Shown: in pieces, positions 54,141 through 63,497 of the stretch
Numbering within the stretch: the first letter of the stretch is position 1
Layout of the letters: each line of letters opens with the position of its first letter
Source of the DNA: Bacteroidales bacterium
GTDB lineage: Bacteria > Bacteroidota > Bacteroidia > Bacteroidales > Marinilabiliaceae
Length of the DNA stretch: 64,000 bases
Reading direction: 5' to 3'
Assembly (NCBI GenBank): GCA_003249255.1
Contig: QKJP01000036.1
Span: forward strand, 207,889 to 271,888
The notes under the pieces: generated by a model
Seen by the model: the letters and a program-made list of their open reading frames with translations, nothing else
Told to the model about the DNA's origin: nothing
Databases searched by the model: none
Program-made: the position numbers and the translations under genes

Positions 54141-54282
54141 AACGAAAAGTTTTAATGAATTTAACTTTTGATAGACTGTTGAGAAAGTATAAAATAATGG
54201 GTGTTAATAAGAGAAAGGTACAATCAGTAAGTGCTTATATATGTTAAAGTTGTGTAAATAAGCTGAAGCGAATTTGAGGCAT

Positions 54283-54313
54283 AAAAAAAACACCCTCAAT
54301 GCTTGAGAGTGTT
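54283..54313 (-). terminator. terminator of the tRNA-Gln pair
   Basis: Minus strand: stem AACACTCTCAA/TTGAGGGTGTT and an eight-base T run just downstream of the first tRNA. Confidence 0.85.
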
Positions 54314-54320
54314 TGTTCTG

Positions 54321-54391
54321 TTGTCTCACCAGGATTCGAACCCGGACAAACTGGACCAAAACCAGTTGTGCTACCGTTACACCATGAGACA
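54321..54391 (-). tRNA. tRNA-Gln (TTG), distal copy
   Basis: Minus strand TGTCTCATGGTGTAACGG...; anticodon arm ACTGG-TTTTGGT-CCAGT gives anticodon TTG; acceptor TGTCTCA/TGAGACA. Sequence identical to the copy at 54425. Confidence 0.93.
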
Positions 54392-54424
54392 ATCACATCT
54401 GATTGTAATCAGTATTTTTAGTAG

Positions 54425-54495
54425 TTGTCTCACCAGGATTCGAACCCGGACAAACTGGACCAAAACCAGTTGTGCTACCGTTACACCATGAGACA
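54425..54495 (-). tRNA. tRNA-Gln (TTG), proximal copy
   Basis: Identical 71-nt copy upstream of the other tRNA-Gln, separated by 33 nt; the pair is likely one transcript ending at the shared terminator. Confidence 0.93.
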
Positions 54496-54653
54496 CCGTT
54501 CCTGCTTAGCAGGCAAAGCTTTATTTTTAAAGCGATGCAAAGATAGGCAGTTTTTGCCTTTTTGCAAGAAAAATTTTCAATAATTTTTCATTGAAAATGT
54601 AAGTTGGCCTGGTTGATTATGCTTAGTCTGTCATAGTAAATAACTTAGCAGTT

Positions 54654-55676
54654 TTAAATGATGAGGTTTAGGATGTAACCAACGATAATGATACCGGTTG
54701 CTACCACGCCAATAAAAACGGCAATTAGTTGCCACTTGAGAACTTTTTTAAGAATGATGGCTTCCGGTAGAGACAGCCCAATCACAGACATCATAAAAGC
54801 CAGTGCTGTGCCAATGGATACGCCTTTTGCAATAAGCGGTTTGATGATTTCAACAACCGCTGCTGCATTTGAGTACATTGGTACGCCGGCAAGAATGGCC
54901 AGTGGTACACCGTACCAACTATCCTTACCTAAAAAAGGCGCTAACGCATCTTGGGGAATAAAACCATGAGCACCGGCTCCAATTCCTACACCAATTACAA
55001 TGTAAAGCCAGATTTTTTGAACGATTTCTTTCACTTGATCGATGGCATATTCAATGCGTTCATCGAATGATTTGATTGTTTCGTCCTCGGTTTCTTCATG
55101 TGAGCTTTTAACTTTATAAACCCAATCAGCCACATATTTTTGAAGTTGAAGTTTTTCAATGATGTACCCTGAAATGGTTGCTATGGTTAAACCTGATGTT
55201 AAATAAATTAAAGCTATTTCCCAACCAAAGTTTTTATCCTCAAGAAGAAAGAAAATCGCGACCTCGTTAACCATCGGTGCAGCAATTAAAAATGAGAAAG
55301 TGACCCCAATTGGAATTCCCGCTTCAACAAAGCCCAGAAATAGGGGAATGGCTGAACAAGAACAAAAAGGTGTGACCACACCTAATAAAGCTGCCATTAT
55401 GTTTCCGCGCAAGAGAGATTTTCCTTCCAGGTATTTCTTTGTTTTTTCTGCCGAGAAGTAGCTGCGAATAATACCAACAATAAATATTATTAATACTAGC
55501 AGTAATAATACTTTGGGCACTTCAAAGGCGAAGAACCATATTGATTTAGAGAGGTGTTTTCCTTCAGTTAATCCAATTGCATCATAAATCAACCAGTTTG
55601 TCATGGACTCTAAATAAAAATAGATTAGAAACCAAACAGGGATAAGTAATAAAGTATAGATTGATTTTTTATTCAT
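54654..55676 (-). CDS. ArsP-like membrane permease
   Basis: 340 residues of the permease family PF03773 (ArsP_1). About eight membrane segments; the conserved VTPFCSCSAIPLFLGFVEAGIPIG segment contains a Cys pair in FCSCS and AAPMVNEVA follows. A central soluble loop about 185-225. ArsP from other bacteria exports trivalent organoarsenicals; the wider family is uncharacterised. It is the last gene of the operon, 3 nt after the ArsG/CcdA-like gene. Confidence 0.85.
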   Translation of the reverse strand: MNKKSIYTLLLIPVWFLIYFYLESMTNWLIYDAIGLTEGKHLSKSIWFFAFEVPKVLLLLVLIIFIVGIIRSYFSAEKTKKYLEGKSLLRGNIMAALLGVVTPFCSCSAIPLFLGFVEAGIPIGVTFSFLIAAPMVNEVAIFFLLEDKNFGWEIALIYLTSGLTIATISGYIIEKLQLQKYVADWVYKVKSSHEETEDETIKSFDERIEYAIDQVKEIVQKIWLYIVIGVGIGAGAHGFIPQDALAPFLGKDSWYGVPLAILAGVPMYSNAAAVVEIIKPLIAKGVSIGTALAFMMSVIGLSLPEAIILKKVLKWQLIAVFIGVVATGIIIVGYILNLII

Positions 55677-55679
55677 GTG

Positions 55680-56378
55680 TTATAAATATACAGTGATGAG
55701 GTAATAGATGCCTATTATTATAAACAGGATGGCGACGATGTTGCGCATCCATTTTTCGAAACTTTTTATTTTGGTGTAAACCGAGTTGATAGAACCCAGG
55801 CTAAATGCTATTACCCAGGCAAAAAAGATAACCGGTAATCCGGTTGTAAAAGCAAATGCCAATGGTAGATACAAACCTTCGGGACTAGAAATGGTCATGG
55901 GGATCAATAGTCCGAAATAGAGTACTCCGCTATATGGGCAAAAGGCTAATGCAAAAAGGATTCCCAATAGGAATGAGCCCCAGTAGGGTTTGGTCGCAAT
56001 CTTCTCAATTTTAGATTGGAAAAACCCTGTATTTTTCATAACAGGTTGAAAAACCCCTAACATCATTAAGCCAATTAAAATGAGGAGAGGCCCTAGGATT
56101 TTCTCGCCCCAGTTTTGAAGAAATTCGGAAATTTGAAATTGACCCAAACCAAAGAAAAATATCAAGCCAATTAAAAAATAAGCAACGCCACGACCAAGCG
56201 TGTAAATTAATCCATTGGTAAAGACCATTTTGCGGTTTTCAACATCCTTCCCGATGTAGCCAATAGCAGTAATGTTGGTGGCTAATGGGCATGGACTAAT
56301 GGCAGTCATCAAACCTAATATTAGAGCTGATAATAATGGCGTTTGACTATTTTCTAACCAAGATTGAAGAATATCCAT
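55680..56378 (-). CDS. CcdA/DsbD-like membrane protein, ArsG-type permease
   Basis: 232 residues with six membrane segments. The two Cys-Pro signatures SPCPLA (about 28-33) and FCPYSG (about 145-150) are those of the CcdA/DsbD electron-transfer family. In arsEFG-type loci this protein is called ArsG and is assigned to efflux of aromatic arsenicals. It could equally pass electrons across the membrane to ArsF. Start overlaps the arsF stop by one base (TAATG), indicating translational coupling. Confidence 0.82.
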   Translation of the reverse strand: MDILQSWLENSQTPLLSALILGLMTAISPCPLATNITAIGYIGKDVENRKMVFTNGLIYTLGRGVAYFLIGLIFFFGLGQFQISEFLQNWGEKILGPLLILIGLMMLGVFQPVMKNTGFFQSKIEKIATKPYWGSFLLGILFALAFCPYSGVLYFGLLIPMTISSPEGLYLPLAFAFTTGLPVIFFAWVIAFSLGSINSVYTKIKSFEKWMRNIVAILFIIIGIYYLITVYL

Positions 56379-56776
56379 TAAAACATTTCTTTAATTCCTG
56401 CGATTAACTCTTCTTTAAATTTGTCTGGATTACTTCTTGCATTTAAAAAGGCGGAGTTGGTTAAATTGTTGGTTGTGGAGTTGTTAACAATCAATAACGT
56501 TTGCCCTGTGATGTTTAATTTTTCCGCAAGTTCTTTGTTTTCATCCTTATCGCGATTAATGATGAAAACCGGAATACTATCTGCAAAGTTTTCTTTAACG
56601 GTAGCTTTAGTAACTGTTTCAACGGCTTCGCAAGTCGCACAACGGCGATTTCCATGAAAGTAATAAACTCCGGGAGTGATGGCCAAAACATCCTTTGATG
56701 AACTTGAATTTTGACAAGATGTAAATGATGCTGCCATACTTGTAATGGTTAGTAGAAGGAGGATTAGTTTTTTCAT
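56378..56776 (-). CDS. ArsF-like thioredoxin-fold lipoprotein
   Basis: 132 residues from MKKLILLLLTITSM. Lipoprotein signal ending SFTSC, then a thioredoxin-like fold whose CxxC reads RRCATCEAV after the strand VYYFHG. Matches the family annotated as nitrophenyl compound nitroreductase subunit ArsF. The short upstream extension (from 56806) is rejected because it would precede the lipoprotein signal. Probably a periplasmic redox partner of the CcdA-like protein. Confidence 0.8.
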   Translation of the reverse strand: MKKLILLLLTITSMAASFTSCQNSSSSKDVLAITPGVYYFHGNRRCATCEAVETVTKATVKENFADSIPVFIINRDKDENKELAEKLNITGQTLLIVNNSTTNNLTNSAFLNARSNPDKFKEELIAGIKEMF

Positions 56777-56986
56777 CTGTTTATAATTTTCACGCAAAGC
56801 CGCCAAGCCGCAAAAGGAATTTTAATCATCCTCCTGTGAGTAAAGCTTTTGCATGGTCGTTTCATGTTTCATATTTTTTTTGCACGGATGCACAGACTGT
56901 TTTTTGATGTTGTGCTTTGTACCATCTATAGAGGTCGAATGATTCGAAAGTCAATTTGCGCATTGGTCAATTTGCAAATCAGCACA
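56777..56986. other. 210-nt spacer inside the ars-like operon
   Basis: Contains a GCCGCCAAGCCGC word and the hairpin-like repeat near 56947-56990 (TCAATTTGCGCATTGG, AATTTGCAAATCAGCACATT), related to the degenerate GATGTG/CACATC repeats elsewhere in the window. No gene. Confidence 0.4.
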
Positions 56987-57220
56987 TTATTTCTGCAATA
57001 ACTCTACAATTTCATCAACCGATAAAAGCTTTCCTTTTGACACAACTTTCCCATCTATCACTAGGGCAGGAGTCGTCATTACACCCAGTTCCATAATTTT
57101 AAGCATGTCTTCCACCTTGGTAATTGTTGCATCAACGCCTGCTTTTTCTACTGCTGCTTTGGTTGCTTCTGTTAGTTTGTTGCACTTTGCGCAGCCGCTT
57201 CCTAATACTTTAATTTCCAT
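56987..57220 (-). CDS. small thioredoxin-like redox protein, ArsE-like
   Basis: 77 residues: MEIKVLGSGCAKCNKLTEAT with the active site CAKC at about 10-13, and the cis-Pro strand TTPALVIDG. Belongs to the small redox-active disulfide protein family. In arsEFG-type operons the equivalent small gene is arsE. Cytosolic, first structural gene after the operators. Confidence 0.85.
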   Translation of the reverse strand: MEIKVLGSGCAKCNKLTEATKAAVEKAGVDATITKVEDMLKIMELGVMTTPALVIDGKVVSKGKLLSVDEIVELLQK

Positions 57221-57236
57221 ATCGAATAATTTTAAT

Positions 57237-57294
57237 GTTCGTAATTATACGAACAAAAGTAGTAAATATTTTTAGTGTTCGTAAATGCACGAAT
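57237..57294 (-). promoter_or_regulatory. paired operators and promoter of the ars-like operon
   Basis: Palindrome 1 at 57237-57254: GTTCGTA-ATTA-TACGAAC, seven perfect pairs. Palindrome 2 at 57277-57294: GTTCGTA-AATG-CACGAAT, one mismatched pair. Centres are 40 nt apart. Between them on the minus strand lies TACTTTTG (57254-57261), an exact -7 element. One operator would cover the -33 region and the other the transcription start, a layout suited to an ArsR repressor encoded next door. Confidence 0.75.
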
Positions 57295-57365
57295 AGATTT
57301 ATTGGTTAATCATCAAAGATGGAATGATTAGTTGATAGAGTGATGCAAGGGGAAAGTGTGATATG

Positions 57366-57662
57366 CTATTTAAAAACTGAGCTGAACAGTTTTTGAGCCA
57401 AAGTCCAATTTTCTTTATGGATGCAGTATTTAATCTTTGGCCCTTCGATTTCACCTTTAATTAAACCGGCGGTTTTTAATTCTTTAAGGTGTTGGGAAAG
57501 AGTAGATTTTGCAATGGGAAGAACGTCGCTTAAATCGCCGCTGTAACAGCAGGCTTGATGTGATAAGTGCTGAAGAATGTATATACGAACCGGATGTCCT
57601 AGTGCTTTTGCAAAACGGGCAGTTTGTTTTTGGTCTTCGTTGATGATAGAGTATTCCGGCAT
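57366..57662 (-). CDS. ArsR-family winged-helix repressor
   Basis: 98 residues with the ArsR/SmtB pattern ARFAKALGHPVRIYILQHLSHQACCYSGDLSDVLPIAKSTLSQHLKELKTAGLIKGE. A CC pair (about 38-39) near the recognition helix could bind a thiophilic metal or arsenite, as the ELCVCDL motif does in classical ArsR, but the geometry differs. It sits directly upstream of the paired palindromes. Confidence 0.88.
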   Translation of the reverse strand: MPEYSIINEDQKQTARFAKALGHPVRIYILQHLSHQACCYSGDLSDVLPIAKSTLSQHLKELKTAGLIKGEIEGPKIKYCIHKENWTLAQKLFSSVFK

Positions 57663-57684
57663 GAAGAAAAGAAAATGCTCTACA

Positions 57685-57702
57685 TGACTCTTGTGAGAGT
57701 CA
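57685..57702 (-). promoter_or_regulatory. perfect 7-bp inverted repeat upstream of the arsR-like gene
   Basis: TGACTCT-TGTG-AGAGTCA, 22 nt upstream of the ATG and 21 nt beyond the trpS stop. No T run, so it is more likely an operator or a transcript hairpin than a terminator. Confidence 0.35.
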
Positions 57703-57722
57703 CATAGAGGCTTTATTGCACT

Positions 57723-58712
57723 TTAGAATGATCTGAATCCTATAATTTCACGTACTTCTTTTAGGGTTTTAGCGGCACTTTCATGCGCTTTTTCTTTACC
57801 CATATTGGCTACCTTTCTTAAGTAGTCAGTGTTTGAAGAAATGTCTAAAATTCTCTCGCGAATAGGAGCTGTGAAATTAATAATGTCTTCTGCTAATTGC
57901 TTTTTAAGATCACCGTAACGAATCTCGCAAGCATTGTATTTATCGTTAAAGTAATCGTAAGTATCTTTGGTTGAAACCACATCCAGTAAGGTAAACAGGT
58001 TTTTGATGGCTTCCGGTTTTTCTGAGTTTGGCTCGGTAGGTCCTGAATCGGTAACAGCTCGCATTACTTTCTTTTGGATCGATTTGGGATCTTCAGCAAG
58101 GTAGATGCCATTGTTATCCGATTTACCCATCTTTCCGCTTCCATCTAATCCTGGGATTTTAACCAATGACTCACCGTAGTTAAATGGCTGAGGAATATCG
58201 AAATACTCATTGTTGTACATGCGGTTAAAGCGGCCTGCAAACTTGCGTGTCATTTCCAGGTTTTGCTCTTGGTCTTTTCCTACCGGTACTTTTTGAGCAT
58301 GATGAATAAGAATATCAGCCGCCATCATTACCGGGTAAGTTAAAAGTCCGGCATTAACATTCTCTGGTTGCTGACGTGCTTTATCTTTAAAAGATGTGGT
58401 ACGCTCTAACTCACCTAAGTAAGCATTCATGTTCATAAGAACAGTTAATTCTGCAATTTCAGGGATGTCGCTCTGAAGGTAGATGGTTGCAGCTTCCGGG
58501 TCTAAACCGGCTGCTAAATATTCAGCCAATACCTGTTTTACATTTCCATGTAAATCTTCCGGTGTTGGATGCGTGGTTAATGAGTGGTAATCGGCAATAA
58601 AAAAGAAACAGTTAAATTCTTTTTGCATGCGCAAGAAGTTTTTTACTGCTCCAAAATAATTTCCTAAGTGTAAATTTCCGGTTGGTCTGATTCCGCTAAC
58701 TACAGTTTCCAT
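57723..58712 (-). CDS. trpS: tryptophan--tRNA ligase
   Basis: Class I aminoacyl-tRNA synthetase charging tRNA-Trp. The HIGH-type motif is TGNLHLGN (11-18) and the KMSKS-type motif is KMGKS at 194-198; DQEQNLEMTR and VPVGKDQ are present. 329 residues is standard. Monocistronic. Confidence 0.96.
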   Translation of the reverse strand: METVVSGIRPTGNLHLGNYFGAVKNFLRMQKEFNCFFFIADYHSLTTHPTPEDLHGNVKQVLAEYLAAGLDPEAATIYLQSDIPEIAELTVLMNMNAYLGELERTTSFKDKARQQPENVNAGLLTYPVMMAADILIHHAQKVPVGKDQEQNLEMTRKFAGRFNRMYNNEYFDIPQPFNYGESLVKIPGLDGSGKMGKSDNNGIYLAEDPKSIQKKVMRAVTDSGPTEPNSEKPEAIKNLFTLLDVVSTKDTYDYFNDKYNACEIRYGDLKKQLAEDIINFTAPIRERILDISSNTDYLRKVANMGKEKAHESAAKTLKEVREIIGFRSF

Positions 58713-58801
58713 ATCTAAATTTCTATCCTTCTAAATTTTAAGCTGTGCAAAAATGAGAAAAATTGAGCAAACGAGAGGGATAAAATGTGAAAATGTGAAA
58801 A

Positions 58802-60472
58802 TTAAGGAAAATCTACTCCTTCACAAAATGTCATTTTTTGATTAAGTTTTGGATGGATAAACTCAATTTGTTCAGCATGTAAGCACAGTCTTTGAGCTTT
58901 CTTGCCATATAACTCATCCCCTACAATTGGCGTGTTTAAACCATCATGATGGGCGGCATGCATGCGTAATTGATGGGTACGGCCAGTAATGGGGAAGAAA
59001 TGAATAAGAGTTTGATTGTTTTTTTGTTCAACAACTCTCCATTCAGTTTTGGCAGCCTTTCCATATTGAGAACAGACTACTTGGCGCGGGCGGTCATCTA
59101 AATCTACTCTTAAGGGAAGTTCAATGGTTCCTTCATTGTCTTTTATGATGCCGTCTAATAGTGCGATGTACCTTTTTTTGATCGTGTGATTAAGAAATTG
59201 CTTTTGTAGCTGTTCGTGTATTTCTTTGGTCTTGGCAATGAGCATCAAGCCGGATGTGGACATGTCTAAGCGGTGCACAATAAGAGGCCCGGTAGCATTG
59301 GGGTACTTTTTACTCATACGGGCGAAAACTGAATCGTCAGAATCTTTACCGGGTACGGATAATAGTCCTGATGGTTTATTGATAAGGGCTAAATCATCAT
59401 CGTCATAAATCATTTCAATATCCAATGATTCAGTATTCAGCATTGGATTTTCTTCTACATTCAACCCATCAAGCATGTGTCCCAATATTGGTTTGCACTT
59501 GCTGTTACAGGCAGGGTAGAAGAATTCATGCTTTCGTACTTCAGCCTTAGGAGATGGCCCCCACCAAAATTCTGCCATGGCAATTGGCGTCAGTTGGTTT
59601 TGAAAAGCAAATTGAAGCAACTTAGGTCCGGCACAATCACCTGCTGCTGCCGGAGGCACTTTGGCAGATGTTTCTTTAAAGATGTCCCTTACATTTTTTG
59701 CTTCACCTTTTATATTTAAAAAATTGTATTGATCAAACAGTTGTTGTTGAATGGCAGCAGACTTCTCTTTTCTATGAGTTCTTAGGGTTTGGATCTGAGC
59801 TTCAAAGTCTTTTATTTCTGCTTTAATTGAAGAAATCTTTTCCTCTTCGGATTTTATGAATGATTTTAACGCTTGTTTGTTAAGGTTACTTTCTCTGACT
59901 AATTGTTTCTCAAGTTGAGTAAAGGCAGTAGAATTTAATTCTTGTTTGGCAAGGTCGCGTTTGGCTTTTCGTTCTGCTTTAGCTTGCTTAAGGTCATTTC
60001 GTTTTTGGTCAATGATTCTTTGGCATTCTTTCTCTTGATCTTGAAGTCTTGTTTGCAAATGCAAATAGTCCTTTGACGATTCCAGCTCTTTTATTTTATG
60101 ATTGAAATGGTTTAAATCTTGTTCTCCCATGCGATAAAAACCATTGGGATCATTTACATTATAAATGGAAGGGATGAGTTTGATTTCTCCCAAGTCGTAC
60201 TCTGTATTGCCCGATACTGCCGCTAAAAAGCCAATATTGTTCTCTGAATTTTTTACAATTAGAACGCCAAACATGCGGCCTTTATCTTCTCCGTTAATCT
60301 TATTTGCTATGGCGCTATAGTGCCAATGAGAAGACTTTTGAAGGTGATCTTTAACTTGCTCTTTAGCAAGAATAGTTAAAGGGTGTGGAGTGTAATTAAA
60401 AGGGAAGGTGAATTTTGAAGGAAGCTCAATGTGCCTGGTCTCAGCTTTAAATTGATTGAAATATTCTTCCAT
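58802..60472 (-). CDS. RluA-family pseudouridine synthase with long N-terminal extension
   Basis: 556 residues. The C-terminal third is the RluA catalytic domain: VHRLDMSTSGLML with catalytic D403, GRTHQLRMH and GDELYG. Residues about 1-330 form an extension: a folded start, a long charged coiled coil (about 135-245), then PPAAAGDCAGPKLLQFAF and AEFWWGPSP. This is the long RluA type seen in Bacteroidota and Vibrio; a role in 23S or tRNA modification is likely but the target base is unknown. Confidence 0.88.
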   Translation of the reverse strand: MEEYFNQFKAETRHIELPSKFTFPFNYTPHPLTILAKEQVKDHLQKSSHWHYSAIANKINGEDKGRMFGVLIVKNSENNIGFLAAVSGNTEYDLGEIKLIPSIYNVNDPNGFYRMGEQDLNHFNHKIKELESSKDYLHLQTRLQDQEKECQRIIDQKRNDLKQAKAERKAKRDLAKQELNSTAFTQLEKQLVRESNLNKQALKSFIKSEEEKISSIKAEIKDFEAQIQTLRTHRKEKSAAIQQQLFDQYNFLNIKGEAKNVRDIFKETSAKVPPAAAGDCAGPKLLQFAFQNQLTPIAMAEFWWGPSPKAEVRKHEFFYPACNSKCKPILGHMLDGLNVEENPMLNTESLDIEMIYDDDDLALINKPSGLLSVPGKDSDDSVFARMSKKYPNATGPLIVHRLDMSTSGLMLIAKTKEIHEQLQKQFLNHTIKKRYIALLDGIIKDNEGTIELPLRVDLDDRPRQVVCSQYGKAAKTEWRVVEQKNNQTLIHFFPITGRTHQLRMHAAHHDGLNTPIVGDELYGKKAQRLCLHAEQIEFIHPKLNQKMTFCEGVDFP

Positions 60473-60537
60473 GTTGTTTTTTACCCTGTTATGTTTATTA
60501 TGATTTTTATGTCACAAAAATATCAAGGAAAAAATAA

Positions 60538-60569
60538 AACCCGAACGAATCGAGAAGATTGTCCGGGTT
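60538..60569. terminator. terminator of the Cys-rich gene
   Basis: Stem AACCCGGAC/GTTCGGGTT (one wobble) with T/A runs on each side; the minus-strand orientation fits the Cys-rich gene upstream. Confidence 0.7.
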
Positions 60570-60589
60570 ATTTTTTGAAAGGATTGATT

Positions 60590-60811
60590 TTAACAATCAC
60601 ATTCGCATTTTTCACCATCACCGCAAGTGCAGATGCATTTTCCGTTTTCATCTTTCTCGCAAGTGCAATCACATTCGCTGGAAGAATCATCGGAGCAGCA
60701 GGAGCTATCATTTGTTTCGCATCCACAGCTTGTTGATTTTGCAGGTTGTACATTTTCGAATTGTTTGTCTTCGCTTTTTGATGAGCAACAGCTTCCTTTT
60801 TTCATGGTCAT
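60590..60811 (-). CDS. metallothionein-like cysteine-rich protein
   Basis: 73 residues with 15 cysteines, arranged as CC, CGC, CC, CDCTC, CxCxC and CECDC, and otherwise Ser, Asp, Glu and Lys; no hydrophobic core. The pattern implies cooperative metal (Zn, Cu, Cd, As(III)) or iron-sulfur binding, as in metallothioneins, but no named family is recognised. Start may be 60811 or 60805 (MKKGSCC). It stands alone with its own terminator about 3 kb from the ars-like operon. Confidence 0.7.
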   Translation of the reverse strand: MTMKKGSCCSSKSEDKQFENVQPAKSTSCGCETNDSSCCSDDSSSECDCTCEKDENGKCICTCGDGEKCECDC

Positions 60812-60952
60812 AATATTTGTTGTTTAGATAAGAATAATTTGCATGATCGATTTAGCAGATAAACATGAGGAGATATCAACCGAATCAATATCACATTGCA
60901 AAATAAACAAATAGAAAGGGAAAAGGATGCGTAGAGTTGTGTTTTTAAACAT

Positions 60953-61040
60953 CACATCTTTGGTGCTTGATTGGCATGGTGGTTGGAACCTAGGGCTACA
61001 CCCTAGGCTAGTTGACGTGTCACCTTTGGTGCCAGAAGTA
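60953..61040. repeat. REP-like unit A1, left of the transposase
   Basis: Three short hairpins in a row: CACATCTTTGGTG, CCTAGGGCTACACCCTAGG and CACCTTTGGTGCC. Close copy at 61824-61910 on the other side of the transposase. A shorter piece of the partner unit (GAGCTCCAACGTAG) lies near 61087. Confidence 0.8.
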
Positions 61041-61208
61041 CAAAAAATATAGTTAAGCTTTTAGTGATGAGTCGTGTTTTTGAAAATGAGCTCCAACGTA
61101 GTTAGAAGCTGATTGCATTCACAATAGCTCTTACGGAAAATAGCTGATTAATTAGCTTTGAAGCCCTAGTTTATACGTTTTAGGCTGATAAATCAAGGAT
61201 AAGAAATG

Positions 61209-61294
61209 CAGCTCCAACGGAGCGTTGTCATTTAGCCTAGTCCGCAGGGCTAGGAGATAAACAAGCAGGAAATAAAGCCCCATCGGGGTGATAT
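61209..61294. repeat. REP-like unit B1 (inverted relative to A)
   Basis: Starts AGCTCCAACGGAGCG, then TAGCCTAGTCCGCAGGGCTA, ends GCCCCATCGGGGTGAT. Its reverse complement follows the same hairpin order as unit A, so A1 and B1 form an inverted pair. Confidence 0.78.
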
Positions 61295-61303
61295 TAGCCA
61301 AGT

Positions 61304-61756
61304 CTAATCCCACACATATTTTTCATCATAAGGAATTTTATATTTCTTCAGAAATGCACGGTATTCATCTTTAAATGATTTCTTTTGATGGTGGATTTCT
61401 TGATTTGAAATGTATTTCTTCACGATTTCTATCTCGGTTGGATTCACAGAAAAGGCGCCATAACCTCTTTGCCAATAGAAGTTTTGATAGGCTTGGCCTT
61501 TAGTCTTAATCCATTTGGAGGAATGGCTTTTTATGGTCTCAAGCACCTTCATTAAAGGAATTTTTTGAGACAGGGTGATTAATAGATGAACGTGGTCTAT
61601 CGCTCCTCCTACTATATAAGGCTTGCATTCTAACTCTCTACATGTACCTCCTAAATAGTTGTATAATTCTGTTTTAATAGCATTGTCGATTAAGGGAAAT
61701 CTGTCTTTTGTGCTAAAGACAATGTGGGTGTAATTGAAGACTAGGGATTGTGGCAT
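61304..61756 (-). CDS. tnpA: IS200-like HUH transposase, REP-associated (RAYT-type)
   Basis: 150 residues of the Y1_Tnp family: HUH motif H55-V-H57 in DHVHLLI, and Y115 in KKYISNQ as the probable nucleophile. The WQRGYGAFSVN motif and the C-terminal KYKIPYDEKYVWD are typical of the short Bacteroidota copies. Such enzymes cut single-stranded DNA at hairpins. Flanked on both sides by inverted REP-like units, the expected substrate. Confidence 0.9.
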   Translation of the reverse strand: MPQSLVFNYTHIVFSTKDRFPLIDNAIKTELYNYLGGTCRELECKPYIVGGAIDHVHLLITLSQKIPLMKVLETIKSHSSKWIKTKGQAYQNFYWQRGYGAFSVNPTEIEIVKKYISNQEIHHQKKSFKDEYRAFLKKYKIPYDEKYVWD

Positions 61757-61823
61757 GTTTTTTTAATTTCAATGTATTCGAATTGAAATTAATTGTCAAA
61801 TATGAATGAGAGGATTGTGACCG

Positions 61824-61910
61824 CACACCTTTTGGTGCTTGATTGGCATGGTGGCTAAAACCTAGGGCTACACCCTAGGCTAGAAGACGTGTCACCTTTG
61901 GTGCCAGTAC
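61824..61910. repeat. REP-like unit A2, right of the transposase
   Basis: CACACCTTTTGGTGCTTGAT, then CCTAGGGCTACACCCTAGG and GTCACCTTTGGTGCC; nearly identical to 60953-61040. Confidence 0.8.
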
Positions 61911-61951
61911 ATTAAATGTTTGAGCTTGGTGTATTATGTTTTTGAAATGGT

Positions 61952-62036
61952 AGCTCCAACGGTGCATTGTCTATTAGCCTAGGGTGCAGCCCTAGGGTAT
62001 TGTCATCATGTAAATAAAGCCCCATCGGGGTGATGT
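61952..62036. repeat. REP-like unit B2
   Basis: AGCTCCAACGGTGC, TAGCCTAGGGTGCAGCCCTA and GCCCCATCGGGGTGAT; copy of B1. A2 and B2 form the second inverted pair. The rest of the gap 61757-62111 contains only the metY terminator. Confidence 0.78.
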
Positions 62037-62073
62037 AAAAACACCCTCAAGGTTTCTAAAACCTTGAGGGTGT
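62035..62073 (-). terminator. terminator of the O-acetylhomoserine sulfhydrylase gene
   Basis: Perfect stem ACACCCTCAAGGT/ACCTTGAGGGTGT, 7-nt loop, T run on the minus strand. Confidence 0.9.
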
Positions 62074-62111
62074 CAATCTATATTTTTATCTGAGCATCTG
62101 TGGCTAAAAAA

Positions 62112-63410
<1,299 letters not shown>

Positions 63411-63497
63411 TCAATTATAAATTGTTAATTATTAGTTATTAATTGTCACAACTGCCAATGCATTAATCAATAACAATTAATCATTGATAATTATATT

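Noticed and set aside
54204..54491. Frames across the two tRNA-Gln genes on both strands, including a near-repeated peptide
   Set aside because: They are translations of the tandem identical tRNAs and have no domain, start context or codon bias.
60568..60753. A second minus-strand frame of 61 residues overlapping the Cys-rich gene
   Set aside because: It is the other reading frame of the same DNA; the Cys-clustered frame with MKKGSCC start is far more protein-like.
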